Assembly (NCBI RefSeq): GCF_900182665.1
Contig: NZ_FXTL01000018.1
Coordinates: 1 to 63,318, forward strand
Length of the DNA stretch: 63,318 nt
From: Propioniciclava tarda
Lineage (GTDB): Bacteria > Actinomycetota > Actinomycetes > Propionibacteriales > Propionibacteriaceae
Direction: 5' to 3'
The translations under genes were made by a program, and so were the position numbers. How positions within the stretch are numbered: the stretch's first letter is position 1; each line of letters begins with the position of its first letter. Positions 27,477-35,240 of this stretch are shown one piece after another. The notes under the pieces were generated by a model. That model made no database searches. It was not told where the DNA came from and worked only from the letters and a program-made list of their open reading frames with translations.

Positions 27477-28448
27477 TCAGTTCCTAGCGTGGTCATGGTC
27501 GGGCGTTTGGGTGTGGCATGCGTGCTCCCGGTCCGGGAGGGCCGGTAGCTCCTCCGGGTCGGGGGCGGGGGCTTCGAGTTGGGGCCGTGGCCGGTCGCGG
27601 AGCGTGTACCAGACGAACGCGCCGGCAAGGGCGAGCAGGCCGACGCCGAGGACGGGTTCGGGGACGGGGGCGAGCCAGGCGAGGGTGGCTCGGGCGAACT
27701 CGGTGAGGCCCTGCCCGGCTGCCTGCTGGAACCAGTTGCCGGGGCCGGTCATGGTCGTGGCGCCGGCCAGCGAGATGACGCCGATCCCCATCGCGGTGAA
27801 CGCGACCGCGACCAGGAGGTTCACCGTGTTGGTGTGCAGGACGAGCCGCCCGGCCCGGAGTGTGACGGGTCTCGCTCGGAGCCAGCGGCGTTGGTTGAGT
27901 TTCGCTGCGTCCCAGAGGAGGGCCATCGCCAGCAGCGGCAGCACCATGCCGAACACGAAGGCTAGGCCGAGGAGGAGTCCTCCGAAGGGGTTCCCTGCCA
28001 GGGCGGACAGGGTCATGACGCCGACGAGGACGGGGGCGCAGCAACTGGACGCGATGCCCGAGAAGACGCCCAGGCTGAAGAACGTGCCGGAGTCGGCGCG
28101 GGTGGCGTCCGGGGCGCGAAGGACCGAGGGCATCGCCCACATGCGGCCCGTGAGCGCGAGGAGACCGAGGGCGATCATCAGCAGTCCGCCGGCCCAGTAC
28201 AGGGGGGCGTGGTACTTGGCGATCGCGCCAGCGATCAGGCTGACCCCCAGCGTGATGGGCACGAGGACGAGCGCGAGACCGGAGGCGAACACGAAGGTCA
28301 GCGGCAGGAGCCGCCATCGGTTGTTCTTGACGGCGGCGGCGAGATAGGACGGCGCGAGGAAGACGATGCAGCAAGGAGCGAACAACGCGACCATTCCGGC
28401 GAAGAAGGCCGCCAGGACGCTGCCGGTGCCGAGAAGCTCGGTGCCCAT
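27477..28448 (-). CDS. CcdA-like transmembrane thiol electron transporter
   Basis: A 323-residue membrane protein with about eight helices. Cysteines in FAPCCIVFLAPS (C26, C27) and SSCCAPVLVG are at the positions where CcdA/DsbD-type transporters carry the pair that moves electrons across the membrane. A hydrophilic His-rich C-terminal tail (HACHTQTPDHDHARN) is unusual and could bind metal. ATG 28448 overlaps the stop of the upstream thioredoxin-like gene (ATGA). It should pass electrons from cytosolic thioredoxin to the TlpA-like protein encoded next. Confidence 0.85.
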   Translation of the reverse strand: MGTELLGTGSVLAAFFAGMVALFAPCCIVFLAPSYLAAAVKNNRWRLLPLTFVFASGLALVLVPITLGVSLIAGAIAKYHAPLYWAGGLLMIALGLLALTGRMWAMPSVLRAPDATRADSGTFFSLGVFSGIASSCCAPVLVGVMTLSALAGNPFGGLLLGLAFVFGMVLPLLAMALLWDAAKLNQRRWLRARPVTLRAGRLVLHTNTVNLLVAVAFTAMGIGVISLAGATTMTGPGNWFQQAAGQGLTEFARATLAWLAPVPEPVLGVGLLALAGAFVWYTLRDRPRPQLEAPAPDPEELPALPDREHACHTQTPDHDHARN

Positions 28449-28837
28449 CAGCCGACCCTCTCCACGCTCAGTGCCTTGTCCAGCTTGCGGCGGGACAGCC
28501 GTCCGACGCTGAAGTACCGGCCGTCGACGAGGACGAGGGGGAACATGGTGGGGCGGTGCGCCGACAGCAGCGTCCGGCCCCGCTCGGATTCGGCCTGCAC
28601 GACCTCGACGTCGACCTGGCCGAGCGTGGAGCGGCGGATTAGCTCCGTGACGGCGTCCTCGCAGAGGTGGCACGCGGTCGTCACGACGACGGTCACCTCT
28701 GGTGCTGCCAGGTCGGAGGTCACGACGGGTGCGGTTTGAGGGGAGAAGTTCACACCGTCAACGGTGCAACGTCGCCATGTGGTGGCCCTCAAGGCCCGAT
28801 CAAGATTCGGTGTCCTCGTTGGCTCAGCGGTGGGCAT
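28448..28837 (-). CDS. thioredoxin/glutaredoxin-fold small protein
   Basis: A protein of up to 129 residues with a redox site ACHLCEDAV and the strand PLVLVDGRYFSVG ahead of the last helix, as in glutaredoxin-like proteins. The first 28 residues look non-coding, so a GTG at 28753 (101 residues) may be the true start; neither has a strong ribosome-binding site. It is the first gene of the redox operon with CcdA and TlpA-like proteins and could be the cytosolic electron donor. Confidence 0.7.
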   Translation of the reverse strand: MPTAEPTRTPNLDRALRATTWRRCTVDGVNFSPQTAPVVTSDLAAPEVTVVVTTACHLCEDAVTELIRRSTLGQVDVEVVQAESERGRTLLSAHRPTMFPLVLVDGRYFSVGRLSRRKLDKALSVERVG

Positions 28838-28849
28838 CCCGATCGCGGG

Positions 28850-29179
28850 TCAGTGACGGTGCCCGGATGTCCCCGACCCGTGGTTCATGAACAGCATCAT
28901 CACGCCCATCATGGCCATGCAGCCGAGGGCGTAGAGGATGGCCCCGCCCCCGACGGCGCCGGTCAGAACGAGGTAGGCGATGATGGCGACCATGGGCAGG
29001 CACATCAGCCAGTGCATCCAGCCGTGGGCCTTCGTCGGGGTCGTGCCGGTGTGCGCCTGTCCTGGGGTGGGCTCGGCGGAGCCGGCCCGGAGCGGGGGTG
29101 TCGAGTCGTACGGCTTGAACTCCTGCGGTGCGCCGAACTCGGTCCCGGGGGTGCGTTGAAGCCTTGCATTGGTGTCCAT
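28850..29179 (-). CDS. small membrane protein, DUF2933-like
   Basis: A 109-residue protein with a hydrophilic N-terminal half and two membrane helices, ending in a Met- and His-rich tail (MAMMGVMMLFMNHGSGTSGHRH). The HGWMHWLMCLPM segment resembles DUF2933 proteins, often encoded with copper-resistance genes. The Met/His tail would suit copper binding. ATG 29179 follows GGAAGGAA at a good distance. It is downstream of tandem GTCAAG boxes and the SHOCT gene. Confidence 0.65.
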   Translation of the reverse strand: MDTNARLQRTPGTEFGAPQEFKPYDSTPPLRAGSAEPTPGQAHTGTTPTKAHGWMHWLMCLPMVAIIAYLVLTGAVGGGAILYALGCMAMMGVMMLFMNHGSGTSGHRH

Positions 29180-29253
29180 GGGGATTCCTTCCCGTTGTCC
29201 TGCTCTGTTGCTCTCAGCGTGCCGGGTGTTGATGATCCCTCAGCATCGGAGCG

Positions 29254-29270
29254 GTCAAGATGGCGTCAAG
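29254..29270. promoter_or_regulatory. tandem GTCAAG boxes, candidate response-regulator site
   Basis: Two GTCAAG hexamers (29254-29259 and 29265-29270) start 11 bases apart, the spacing of OmpR-family half-sites on one DNA face. They lie upstream of the DUF2933-like gene. Similar pairs occur ahead of the regulator gene and the copper ATPase. Confidence 0.5.
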
Positions 29271-29324
29271 CCTGCGAGGCGACCATCGAGTCCGTGTGGC
29301 TAGCCATCATGGTCACGTGGGGCC

Positions 29325-29561
29325 CTAGACCTGGGTGGGCAGGTTGTCCACCAGGTCGCGGATGCGCCAGTACTCGTCGACGGTGATCTCCCCTTGTGCG
29401 AGCCGTTCTTTCAGTCCCCACATCGGGTCGGCGGCTCGTGCGCTGCTGGCCTCCTGTCGGATCACCAACGCCCGCAGGGTCCAGAACACGATCGCCCAGA
29501 ACGCTCCTGTGCTGGCGAACACCAGCACCCACGTCACGACATTGATGGAAGCCGACGTCAT
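29325..29561 (-). CDS. SHOCT-domain membrane protein
   Basis: A 78-residue protein with one N-terminal membrane helix and a C-terminal SHOCT motif (LKERLAQGEITVDEYWRIRDLV). ATG 29561 was chosen because GGGAGGGAG lies just ahead; an upstream frame would add 12 residues. Small SHOCT membrane proteins are common beside copper-transport and two-component genes, where they may act in oligomerisation. The gene is divergent from the response regulator. Confidence 0.75.
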   Translation of the reverse strand: MTSASINVVTWVLVFASTGAFWAIVFWTLRALVIRQEASSARAADPMWGLKERLAQGEITVDEYWRIRDLVDNLPTQV

Positions 29562-29637
29562 CGAGCCACTCCCTCCCTGGTACGACCTCGTGACCAAGAC
29601 TGTGAGCCACTATTCCCGTGCGTCCCGTGGCGAAGAC

Positions 29638-29654
29638 GTTTAGGTTTGGTCAAG
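29638..29654 (+). promoter_or_regulatory. GTTTAG-N5-GTCAAG box pair ahead of the response regulator
   Basis: A degenerate version of the tandem box (GTTTAG at 29638-29643, GTCAAG at 29649-29654, 11 bases apart), about 60 bases upstream of the regulator start. It would fit autoregulation. Confidence 0.4.
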
Positions 29655-29714
29655 AAGCGAGGGTGCGCAGGCACACGTGGCCCCCGGGCGGTGCGTGGGT
29701 TGGACACTGTGTAG

Positions 29715-30434
29715 GTGAGCGATTCAACAACGGGTGCGGTTGTGCGGGTGCTGGTGGTCGACGACGAGTTGGCCTTGGCGGGGATGGTGGCCGCCTACCT
29801 GTCCCGCGACGGTTTCGACACGCTGCTGGCTCACACGGGTCCGGACGCCGTGGCCTCGGCCCGGGAGAACCGCCCTGACGTGGTCGTTCTCGACCTGGGC
29901 CTCCCTGGGATGGACGGCATCGAGGTGTGCCGTCAGATCCGCACCTTCAGCGACTGCTACATCATCATGGTGACCGCCCGCAACGACGAGGTCGACACCC
30001 TCATCGGCCTGTCGGTCGGGGCCGACGACTACGTGACGAAACCCTTCGGCGTCCGCGAACTACTCGCGAGGATCAAGACCCTCCAACGGCGTCCACGAGG
30101 CGGCCTGGGAGCCGCCACCCAAGCCGAAGAGCCCCCGCGGGTGTTCGGCGATCTGCGGGTCGACCCGGCGGGGCGCGAGGTTCACGTCGCCGGAGTCCAG
30201 ATCGAGCTGACCCCGACCGAGTTCGACATCCTGGCCACCTTGGCGGCCCGGCCCAAGCTCGCGTTCTCCCGCCGCCAGATCCTCGACACTGTCTGGGGTC
30301 CCAACTGGACGGGGGATGACCACGTGGTGGACGTCCACATCGCCCATCTGCGGCAGAAACTGGGCGACGACCCCGCCGCCCCCCGCTACGTTCGGACGGT
30401 GCGCGGCGTCGGCTACCGGATGGGGCACGGATGA
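29715..30434 (+). CDS. OmpR-family response regulator
   Basis: A 239-residue regulator: receiver domain with acidic pair D16-D17, phosphoacceptor D60 in VVVLDLGLPG and K109 in VTKPFG, then a winged-helix DNA-binding domain (LTPTEFDILATLA and the end YVRTVRGVGYRM). Start is GTG 29715. The kinase start overlaps its stop, so they form one unit. From its position between redox genes and a copper ATPase it probably controls metal resistance through the GTCAAG boxes. Confidence 0.92.
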   Translation: MSDSTTGAVVRVLVVDDELALAGMVAAYLSRDGFDTLLAHTGPDAVASARENRPDVVVLDLGLPGMDGIEVCRQIRTFSDCYIIMVTARNDEVDTLIGLSVGADDYVTKPFGVRELLARIKTLQRRPRGGLGAATQAEEPPRVFGDLRVDPAGREVHVAGVQIELTPTEFDILATLAARPKLAFSRRQILDTVWGPNWTGDDHVVDVHIAHLRQKLGDDPAAPRYVRTVRGVGYRMGHG

Positions 30435-31576
30435 CCGTGGCCCGGCGCGAATCGTGGGTGGGAACCCGGACACTGTGGGTCCAAGAGACCCTCGCGGGAC
30501 GCCTGATGCTCGGTCAGACCATCGTCCTGCTCGCGAGCGTCCTCACGGCCGGGCTTGTCGCATCGATCGTCGGGCCGCCGATCTTCCACGGACACCTCAC
30601 CGAAAGCGGTCACGCCGAAAACTCGCCCGAGTTGGCCCACATCGAGTTGGCCTACCAGCAGGCGAGCGCGGTGGCGCTGGGCGTGGCCCTGTTCACCTCG
30701 CTGGCCTGCGCGATCGTCGTTACGTGGTTCGTCAGCCGCCGACTGCGTCAGCCCCTGGACGAGTTGACGGACGCCGCCCGCGAACTGTCCCGCGGCCACT
30801 ACGCCCGCCGCGTACCGACGATGGGCGGCGGGACCGAGTTGGAAACCCTCGGCGCCGCGTTCAACACGATGGCCAGCCGACTCGAGGACATCGAGAACAC
30901 CCGTCGACGGCTGTTGTCGGATCTCGCGCACGAACTGCGAACTCCGATCGCCACCCTCGCCCTTTACCACGAGGGGCTGTTCGACGGGATCACCGACCTC
31001 GGCGTCGACACGCAAACGGTTCTCACCTCCCAAACAGCCCGGCTGACCCGGCTCGCCGACGACATCGACGACGTCTCGCGGGCCGAGGAAGGCCGGCTCA
31101 GCCTCGAGCGGGCGTCGTGTCTCGTCGGCGATCTCCTGCTCCGAAGCGCGGAAGCCGCGCGCGGCCGCTATCAGGACAAGGGCGTCGACCTCACCCTGGA
31201 CCTCGGCGAGACCGACGGCTTGAGCGTCAACGTCGACCCCAACCGGATCGGACAAGTGCTGGGCAACCTTCTGGCCAACTCGCTTCGCCACACGCCCCCC
31301 GGCGGGCACGTCACCATCTCGGGGCGCCCGCAGCCGCAGGGGGCCGTGATCACCGTGGCCGATGATGGCGACGGCATTCCGGCCGATCAACTGACCCATG
31401 TTTTCGAACGCTTCTACCGCGGCGACACGGCGCGTAGCCGGGAGAGTTCCGGATCCGGGATCGGGCTCACGATCAGCAAAGCCATCGTCGATGCCCATGG
31501 GGGAACGATCGGCGTCGTCAGCGACGGTTCCGGCCGGGGCGCCGTCTTCAACATCGTCCTGCCTCGGGCTGCGTGA
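30431..31576 (+). CDS. sensor histidine kinase, probably metal-responsive
   Basis: A 381-residue membrane kinase. Two transmembrane helices (about 24-47 and 80-101) flank a very short external loop with several histidines and acidic residues (FHGHLTESGHAENSPELAH), a plausible metal-sensing site. A HAMP region, the H-box SDLAHELRTP with H167, an N-box (GNLLANSLRHTP) and G-boxes (DDGDGIP, GSGIGL) follow. It overlaps the regulator gene by 4 bases. Copper or another soft metal as the signal is inferred from the loop and neighbours. Confidence 0.9.
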   Translation: MTVARRESWVGTRTLWVQETLAGRLMLGQTIVLLASVLTAGLVASIVGPPIFHGHLTESGHAENSPELAHIELAYQQASAVALGVALFTSLACAIVVTWFVSRRLRQPLDELTDAARELSRGHYARRVPTMGGGTELETLGAAFNTMASRLEDIENTRRRLLSDLAHELRTPIATLALYHEGLFDGITDLGVDTQTVLTSQTARLTRLADDIDDVSRAEEGRLSLERASCLVGDLLLRSAEAARGRYQDKGVDLTLDLGETDGLSVNVDPNRIGQVLGNLLANSLRHTPPGGHVTISGRPQPQGAVITVADDGDGIPADQLTHVFERFYRGDTARSRESSGSGIGLTISKAIVDAHGGTIGVVSDGSGRGAVFNIVLPRAA

Positions 31577-31611
31577 CGCAGCGCCGACACAGCAGGTCCA
31601 GCTTCCTCGGT

Positions 31612-31834
31612 CTACTTCGAGATGGACTTCAGCGGGTCCGACGCCTGTCCATCCTTGAACGGGCTGAAGTGGAGGTGACAGGCGGTCGATAGACCCGTCG
31701 AGCTGACGGTTCCGACTGCGGACGCCACCGGCGCACCGCTGGTGGGCGGTGGCGTCGGCGGACGCGGCGTGAGCGCCGCCCAAGGCGATCACGATCGCGA
31801 CGAGCGCACCTCCCTCAGTTCGGGACTTCGACAT
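31612..31834 (-). pseudogene. M23-peptidase remnant
   Basis: The last 40 codons of a minus-strand frame read GTVSSTGLSTACHLHFSPFK, the C-terminal HLHF signature of M23 (LytM-type) wall peptidases, ending in TAG at 31612-31614. Upstream, in another phase, is a signal-peptide-like start MSKSRTEGG with a hydrophobic stretch ending AHAASADA. The whole body of the enzyme between them is missing, so this is a deleted and frameshifted remnant. Confidence 0.5.
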
Positions 31835-31921
31835 GAATCTCCTACGACTCGGTGCCGACTGACTTAGTCATCACCACTAGAACGCTCGGTCGGCTCCGGT
31901 GAACCGCAACCTTCGCGGAAC

Positions 31922-31938
31922 CTTGAGGGCCTCTTGAC
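31922..31938 (-). promoter_or_regulatory. inverted-orientation GTCAAG-type box pair ahead of the copper ATPase
   Basis: CTTGAG (31922-31927) and CTTGAC (31933-31938) are the reverse complements of CTCAAG and GTCAAG, with the same 11-base period as the boxes near 29.25 kb. They lie about 30 bases upstream of the probable -35 of the ATPase promoter, a normal activator position. Confidence 0.45.
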
Positions 31939-31968
31939 CGCGCCCGCGGCGTACCGCCAATTCCGCGC

Positions 31969-31996
31969 TTGCGTTACCGCGCGAGCGGCCTACGCT
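31969..31996 (+). promoter_or_regulatory. probable promoter of the copper ATPase
   Basis: TTGCGT (31969-31974) and TACGCT (31991-31996) are separated by 16 bases and resemble a housekeeping actinobacterial promoter. Transcription would begin just upstream of the CsoR-type palindrome. Confidence 0.45.
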
Positions 31997-32006
31997 GGGC
32001 CTCACC

Positions 32007-32025
32007 GATACCCCCCAGGGGTATC
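32007..32025. promoter_or_regulatory. CsoR-type copper operator
   Basis: A perfect inverted repeat, GATACCCC-CCA-GGGGTATC, closely matching the C/G-tract palindromes (TACCCC-N-GGGGTA) bound by CsoR repressors. It lies 20 bases ahead of the copper ATPase start and just downstream of a plausible promoter, so bound repressor would block transcription. No csoR gene is present in the window. Confidence 0.75.
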
Positions 32026-32045
32026 TCCGAACGAGTGGGTGAACG

Positions 32046-34811
32046 ATGCAGTGGTTGGTGGTCGTGGGTGCGATCGCGCTGACGGTGGGCCTGGGCTGGT
32101 TCTTCTTCGGGCCCCGGCGCACGGGACGGGTCGAACTGGTGGACGGCGTCCAGGTCGTGCAGGTGACGGTTGACGGGGGCTACAACCCCGACGTGATCGA
32201 CGGCGTGCGCGCCGGCGTGCCGCTGAGGATCCTGTTCGACCGCCGGGAGAGCGGTGAGTGCACCTCGCGGGTCGTCATGCCGGACTTCAAGGTCAACGCG
32301 GCCCTGCCCGCCTTCAAGACGACCGCGGTCGAGTTCGTGCCTGCCGTCGCCGGCGAGTACCGGTTCGCGTGCGGGATGAACATGGTCTCCGGGGTGATCC
32401 GTGTCAACGGGAGTGCTTCGGCCGAGGCCGGCCCACCGCTTCCCGCGCTCGCGGACGCCAGCGGTGCGGCCCAAGCGGGGGTCGGGGGGACGCCGCCGGC
32501 CGCCGCTGACGGCGAGGAGGTCGAGCGGGCGGCCGAGATCCGCGACCTGACCCGTCGTCTCGTGGTGGGAGCGGTGTTGTCTGCGCCGGTGCTGGTGACG
32601 GTGATGGCCGCCGAGCTGTTCCGGGCGACTTGGGTGCCCGAGTTCTGGATGAACCCGTGGCTGCAACTGGCTCTGGTCGCGCCCGTGATGTTCTACACAG
32701 GTTGGCCGATCCACCGAACGGGCTGGAAGGCGTTGACTCACCGGACTGCCGACATGAACTCCCTGATCACGCTCGGCACCTCGGCCGCGTTCGCCTACAG
32801 CCTGGTGGTCACCGCCTTGCCCTGGCTCCTGCCGGACGCCCTCCGTCACGTCTACTACGAGGCCGTCGGGGTCATCCTCACCCTCATCCTGCTCGGGCGG
32901 CTCCTCGAAACGAAGGCGAAGGCCGGCACGGGCGAGGCGATCCGAGCCTTGATCGGGCTACAGCCCCGGACGGCCCGCATCGAGCGGGACGGCAACGAGC
33001 TCGAGATCGGCGTCGACGACGTCCGCGTGGGCGACATTGTCGTGATCCGGCCCGGCGAGAAGCTGCCGGTCGACGGGGAGATCGTCGGCGGGTCCTCGTC
33101 GGTGGACGAGTCGATGGTGACAGGCGAATCGATGCCGGTGACCAAGAAGGTCGGCGACGCCGTGATCGGCGCGACGATCAACGGCACGGGCGCCCTGCGC
33201 TACCGGGCCAAGAAGGTCGGCGCCGACACGATGTTGGCCCAAATCATCAAGCTAGTGCGCGAGGCCCAGGGCTCGAAGGCGCCGATCCAGCGGCTCGCCG
33301 ACCGGGTGTCCGGCTACTTCGTGCCCGCCGTGATCGTGATCGCGGTGTGGACCTTCGCGGCGTGGACCCTGTTCGGTCCGCCGCCGGTGTTCATCTTCGC
33401 GCTCGTGGCGGCCGTCTCGGTGCTGATCATCGCCTGCCCCTGCGCGCTGGGGCTGGCGACCCCGATGTCGATCACCGTGGGCACCGGTAAAGGGGCCGCG
33501 TACGGCATCCTGATCCGCTCGGCCGAGGCCCTCGAGACCGCGCACAAACTGGACGCCATCATCCTGGACAAGACCGGGACGATCACCCGCGGCGTCCCGG
33601 CCCTCACCGACGTCATGCCGACCGGCGGTATCGACGAAGGCCCTTTCCTGGCGACCGTCGCCGCCGTCGAGCGAGCCTCCGAGCACCCCCTCGCGACCGC
33701 CATCGTGACCGGTGCGTCCCAGCGCGGCCTCACCCTCCCCTCCGTGGCCGCCTTCGACTCGGTCACCGGGCAGGGCGTCCGCGCCACGGTCGACGGCCAC
33801 GTCGTCCTGGTCGGCAACCGCCGACTCCTGGAGGCCAACGGCGTGGACGTCGCGCCGCTGCTCGCCGCCCATGACTGGCTTGCCGGCCAGGGCAAGACCC
33901 CGATGCTCGTCGCCATCGGCGACCGGCCAGCGGGCGTCCTCGGCGTGGCCGACACCCTCAAGGACGGTTCCGCCGCCGCCGTGGCCGCCCTGACCGACCG
34001 CGGCATCGAGGTCATCATGATGACCGGCGACAACCGCGCCACTGCGGCCGCGATCGCCGCCCAAGTCGGGATCCGCCGCGTCGTCGCCGAGGTCCTCCCC
34101 GAACACAAGGCCGCCGAGGTCCGCCGCCTGCAGGCCGAGGGCAAGATCGTCGGCATGGTCGGCGACGGCATCAACGACGCCCCCGCACTGGCCCAGGCTG
34201 ACGTGGGCTCCGCGATCGGCACCGGAACCGACGTCGCCATCGAGTCCTCCGACATCACCCTGATCTCCGGAGCCCTGTCGGGGATCGTCACCGCGGTCGA
34301 CCTCTCCCGGGCCACCATGCGCAACATCAAGCAGAACCTGGCCTTCGCGTTCCTTTACAACACCCTCGGAATTCCGATCGCCGCCGGTGTCCTGTACCCG
34401 GCGTTCGGGATCACCCTCAGCCCGATCATCGCCGCTGGCGCTATGGCCCTGTCGTCACTGTCGGTCGTCATCAACGCCAACCGTCTGCGTCGATTCGCCC
34501 CGCACCCCCTCCCGGACGCCGACCGGGCCGCGACCGCCCCACCGGTGGTCGAGATCGGCGGGAGCACGCAGTCCGATCACCACAGCCAAGGGAAGGAAAC
34601 CCCCATGATCAGCCTGTTCGGCAAGAAGCCCGCCCCTACGAGGGTCGTGGACCCCATCTGCGGCATGAAGATCGACCCCGCCACGGCGGCTGCCACCCGT
34701 GAGCACGACGGCGCCACCTTCCACTTCTGCTCCAAGGGCTGCGCCGCGACCTTCGACGTCGACCCACACCGTTACGGCCATGGCGAATCTCGCTTAGATC
34801 ACCGCCACTAA
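32046..34811 (+). CDS. copper P1B-type ATPase fused to N-terminal cupredoxin-like and C-terminal YHS domains
   Basis: A 921-residue copper exporter. A membrane anchor (1-20) and a cupredoxin-like domain with FACGMNM and a conserved cysteine in [10 protein letters not shown] (about 25-125) replace the usual HMA domain. The pump core has CPC (464-466), DKTGT with phosphorylated D508, TGES, MTGDN and GDGINDAP. After the last helices a linker leads to a YHS domain ([24 protein letters not shown]) that may bind metal. An internal in-frame ATG at 34605 with its own ribosome-binding site could give a free YHS protein. Control is probably by the CsoR-type operator and by the two-component system. Confidence 0.92.
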   Translation: MQWLVVVGAIALTVGLGWFFFGPRRTGRVELVDGVQVVQVTVDGGYNPDVIDGVRAGVPLRILFDRRESGECTSRVVMPDFKVNAALPAFKTTAVEFVPAVAGEYRFACGMNMVSGVIRVNGSASAEAGPPLPALADASGAAQAGVGGTPPAAADGEEVERAAEIRDLTRRLVVGAVLSAPVLVTVMAAELFRATWVPEFWMNPWLQLALVAPVMFYTGWPIHRTGWKALTHRTADMNSLITLGTSAAFAYSLVVTALPWLLPDALRHVYYEAVGVILTLILLGRLLETKAKAGTGEAIRALIGLQPRTARIERDGNELEIGVDDVRVGDIVVIRPGEKLPVDGEIVGGSSSVDESMVTGESMPVTKKVGDAVIGATINGTGALRYRAKKVGADTMLAQIIKLVREAQGSKAPIQRLADRVSGYFVPAVIVIAVWTFAAWTLFGPPPVFIFALVAAVSVLIIACPCALGLATPMSITVGTGKGAAYGILIRSAEALETAHKLDAIILDKTGTITRGVPALTDVMPTGGIDEGPFLATVAAVERASEHPLATAIVTGASQRGLTLPSVAAFDSVTGQGVRATVDGHVVLVGNRRLLEANGVDVAPLLAAHDWLAGQGKTPMLVAIGDRPAGVLGVADTLKDGSAAAVAALTDRGIEVIMMTGDNRATAAAIAAQVGIRRVVAEVLPEHKAAEVRRLQAEGKIVGMVGDGINDAPALAQADVGSAIGTGTDVAIESSDITLISGALSGIVTAVDLSRATMRNIKQNLAFAFLYNTLGIPIAAGVLYPAFGITLSPIIAAGAMALSSLSVVINANRLRRFAPHPLPDADRAATAPPVVEIGGSTQSDHHSQGKETPMISLFGKKPAPTRVVDPICGMKIDPATAAATREHDGATFHFCSKGCAATFDVDPHRYGHGESRLDHRH
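34591..34607 (+). promoter_or_regulatory. internal ribosome-binding site and start for a separate YHS protein
   Basis: GGAAGGA (34591-34597) lies 7 bases ahead of ATG 34605, in frame with the ATPase. Translation from here would give a 68-residue YHS-domain protein, the size of free YHS proteins in related islands. Confidence 0.5.
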
Positions 34812-34825
34812 GCGCGACTAGGCAC

Positions 34826-35130
34826 TGCCACCCGTCGGGCGCCGGCCTTGGTCTTGGGCGGGCCGACCCTGCGGTCCGCCGGGCAGGAATCTCACCGATC
34901 GCGCGACACGCAGCTGCCGGACGAGAGCGTGACGACCTTGCGTCGCAGCTCGGCCACCTCGCCGTAGCGCAGCGCGCACCACGTCGCGAGCAGCACCGAG
35001 AGTCCGAAGCGTGTGGGCATCGCCTCCACGATGGCGTCCAGTTCTGCTAGGGACGCCGGTTCGATCTCGTGCTTGCGGCGTGCGACTCCGGCGGGATGCA
35101 GGACGGCGTGGTTCCGGTCGACGCTGCGAC
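34826..35130 (-). pseudogene. fragment of a second tyrosine integrase
   Basis: This stretch is closely similar to the central part of the intact integrase gene (about 40926-41280, same strand), including the segment encoding ATWCALRYGEVAELRR. It differs at scattered bases and carries small deletions; both ends of the gene are missing. It is a diverged remnant of a related integrase, not a recent duplication of the present one, and marks an old element boundary inside the island. Confidence 0.75.
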
Positions 35131-35240
35131 ATTCGCCACGGTCAAGGCTCAGACGTTCAAGCTCAGCCTGCCCGCCGCCTTCAGCGAATCTTCATCGATC
35201 ATGGGGCAAAAACCACACGAGTGACCTTCACGATAGAGCG

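Noticed and set aside
28844-28860. Missing csoR or copper chaperone between the redox operon and the DUF2933-like gene
   Set aside because: The gap is too short to hold a gene, and no CsoR-like frame was found on either strand nearby.
35141-35161. GTCAAG and TTCAAG upstream of the multicopper oxidase as another response-regulator site
   Set aside because: The two hexamers are 15 bases apart, off the 11-base period of the other sites, and lie at the edge of the integrase remnant.
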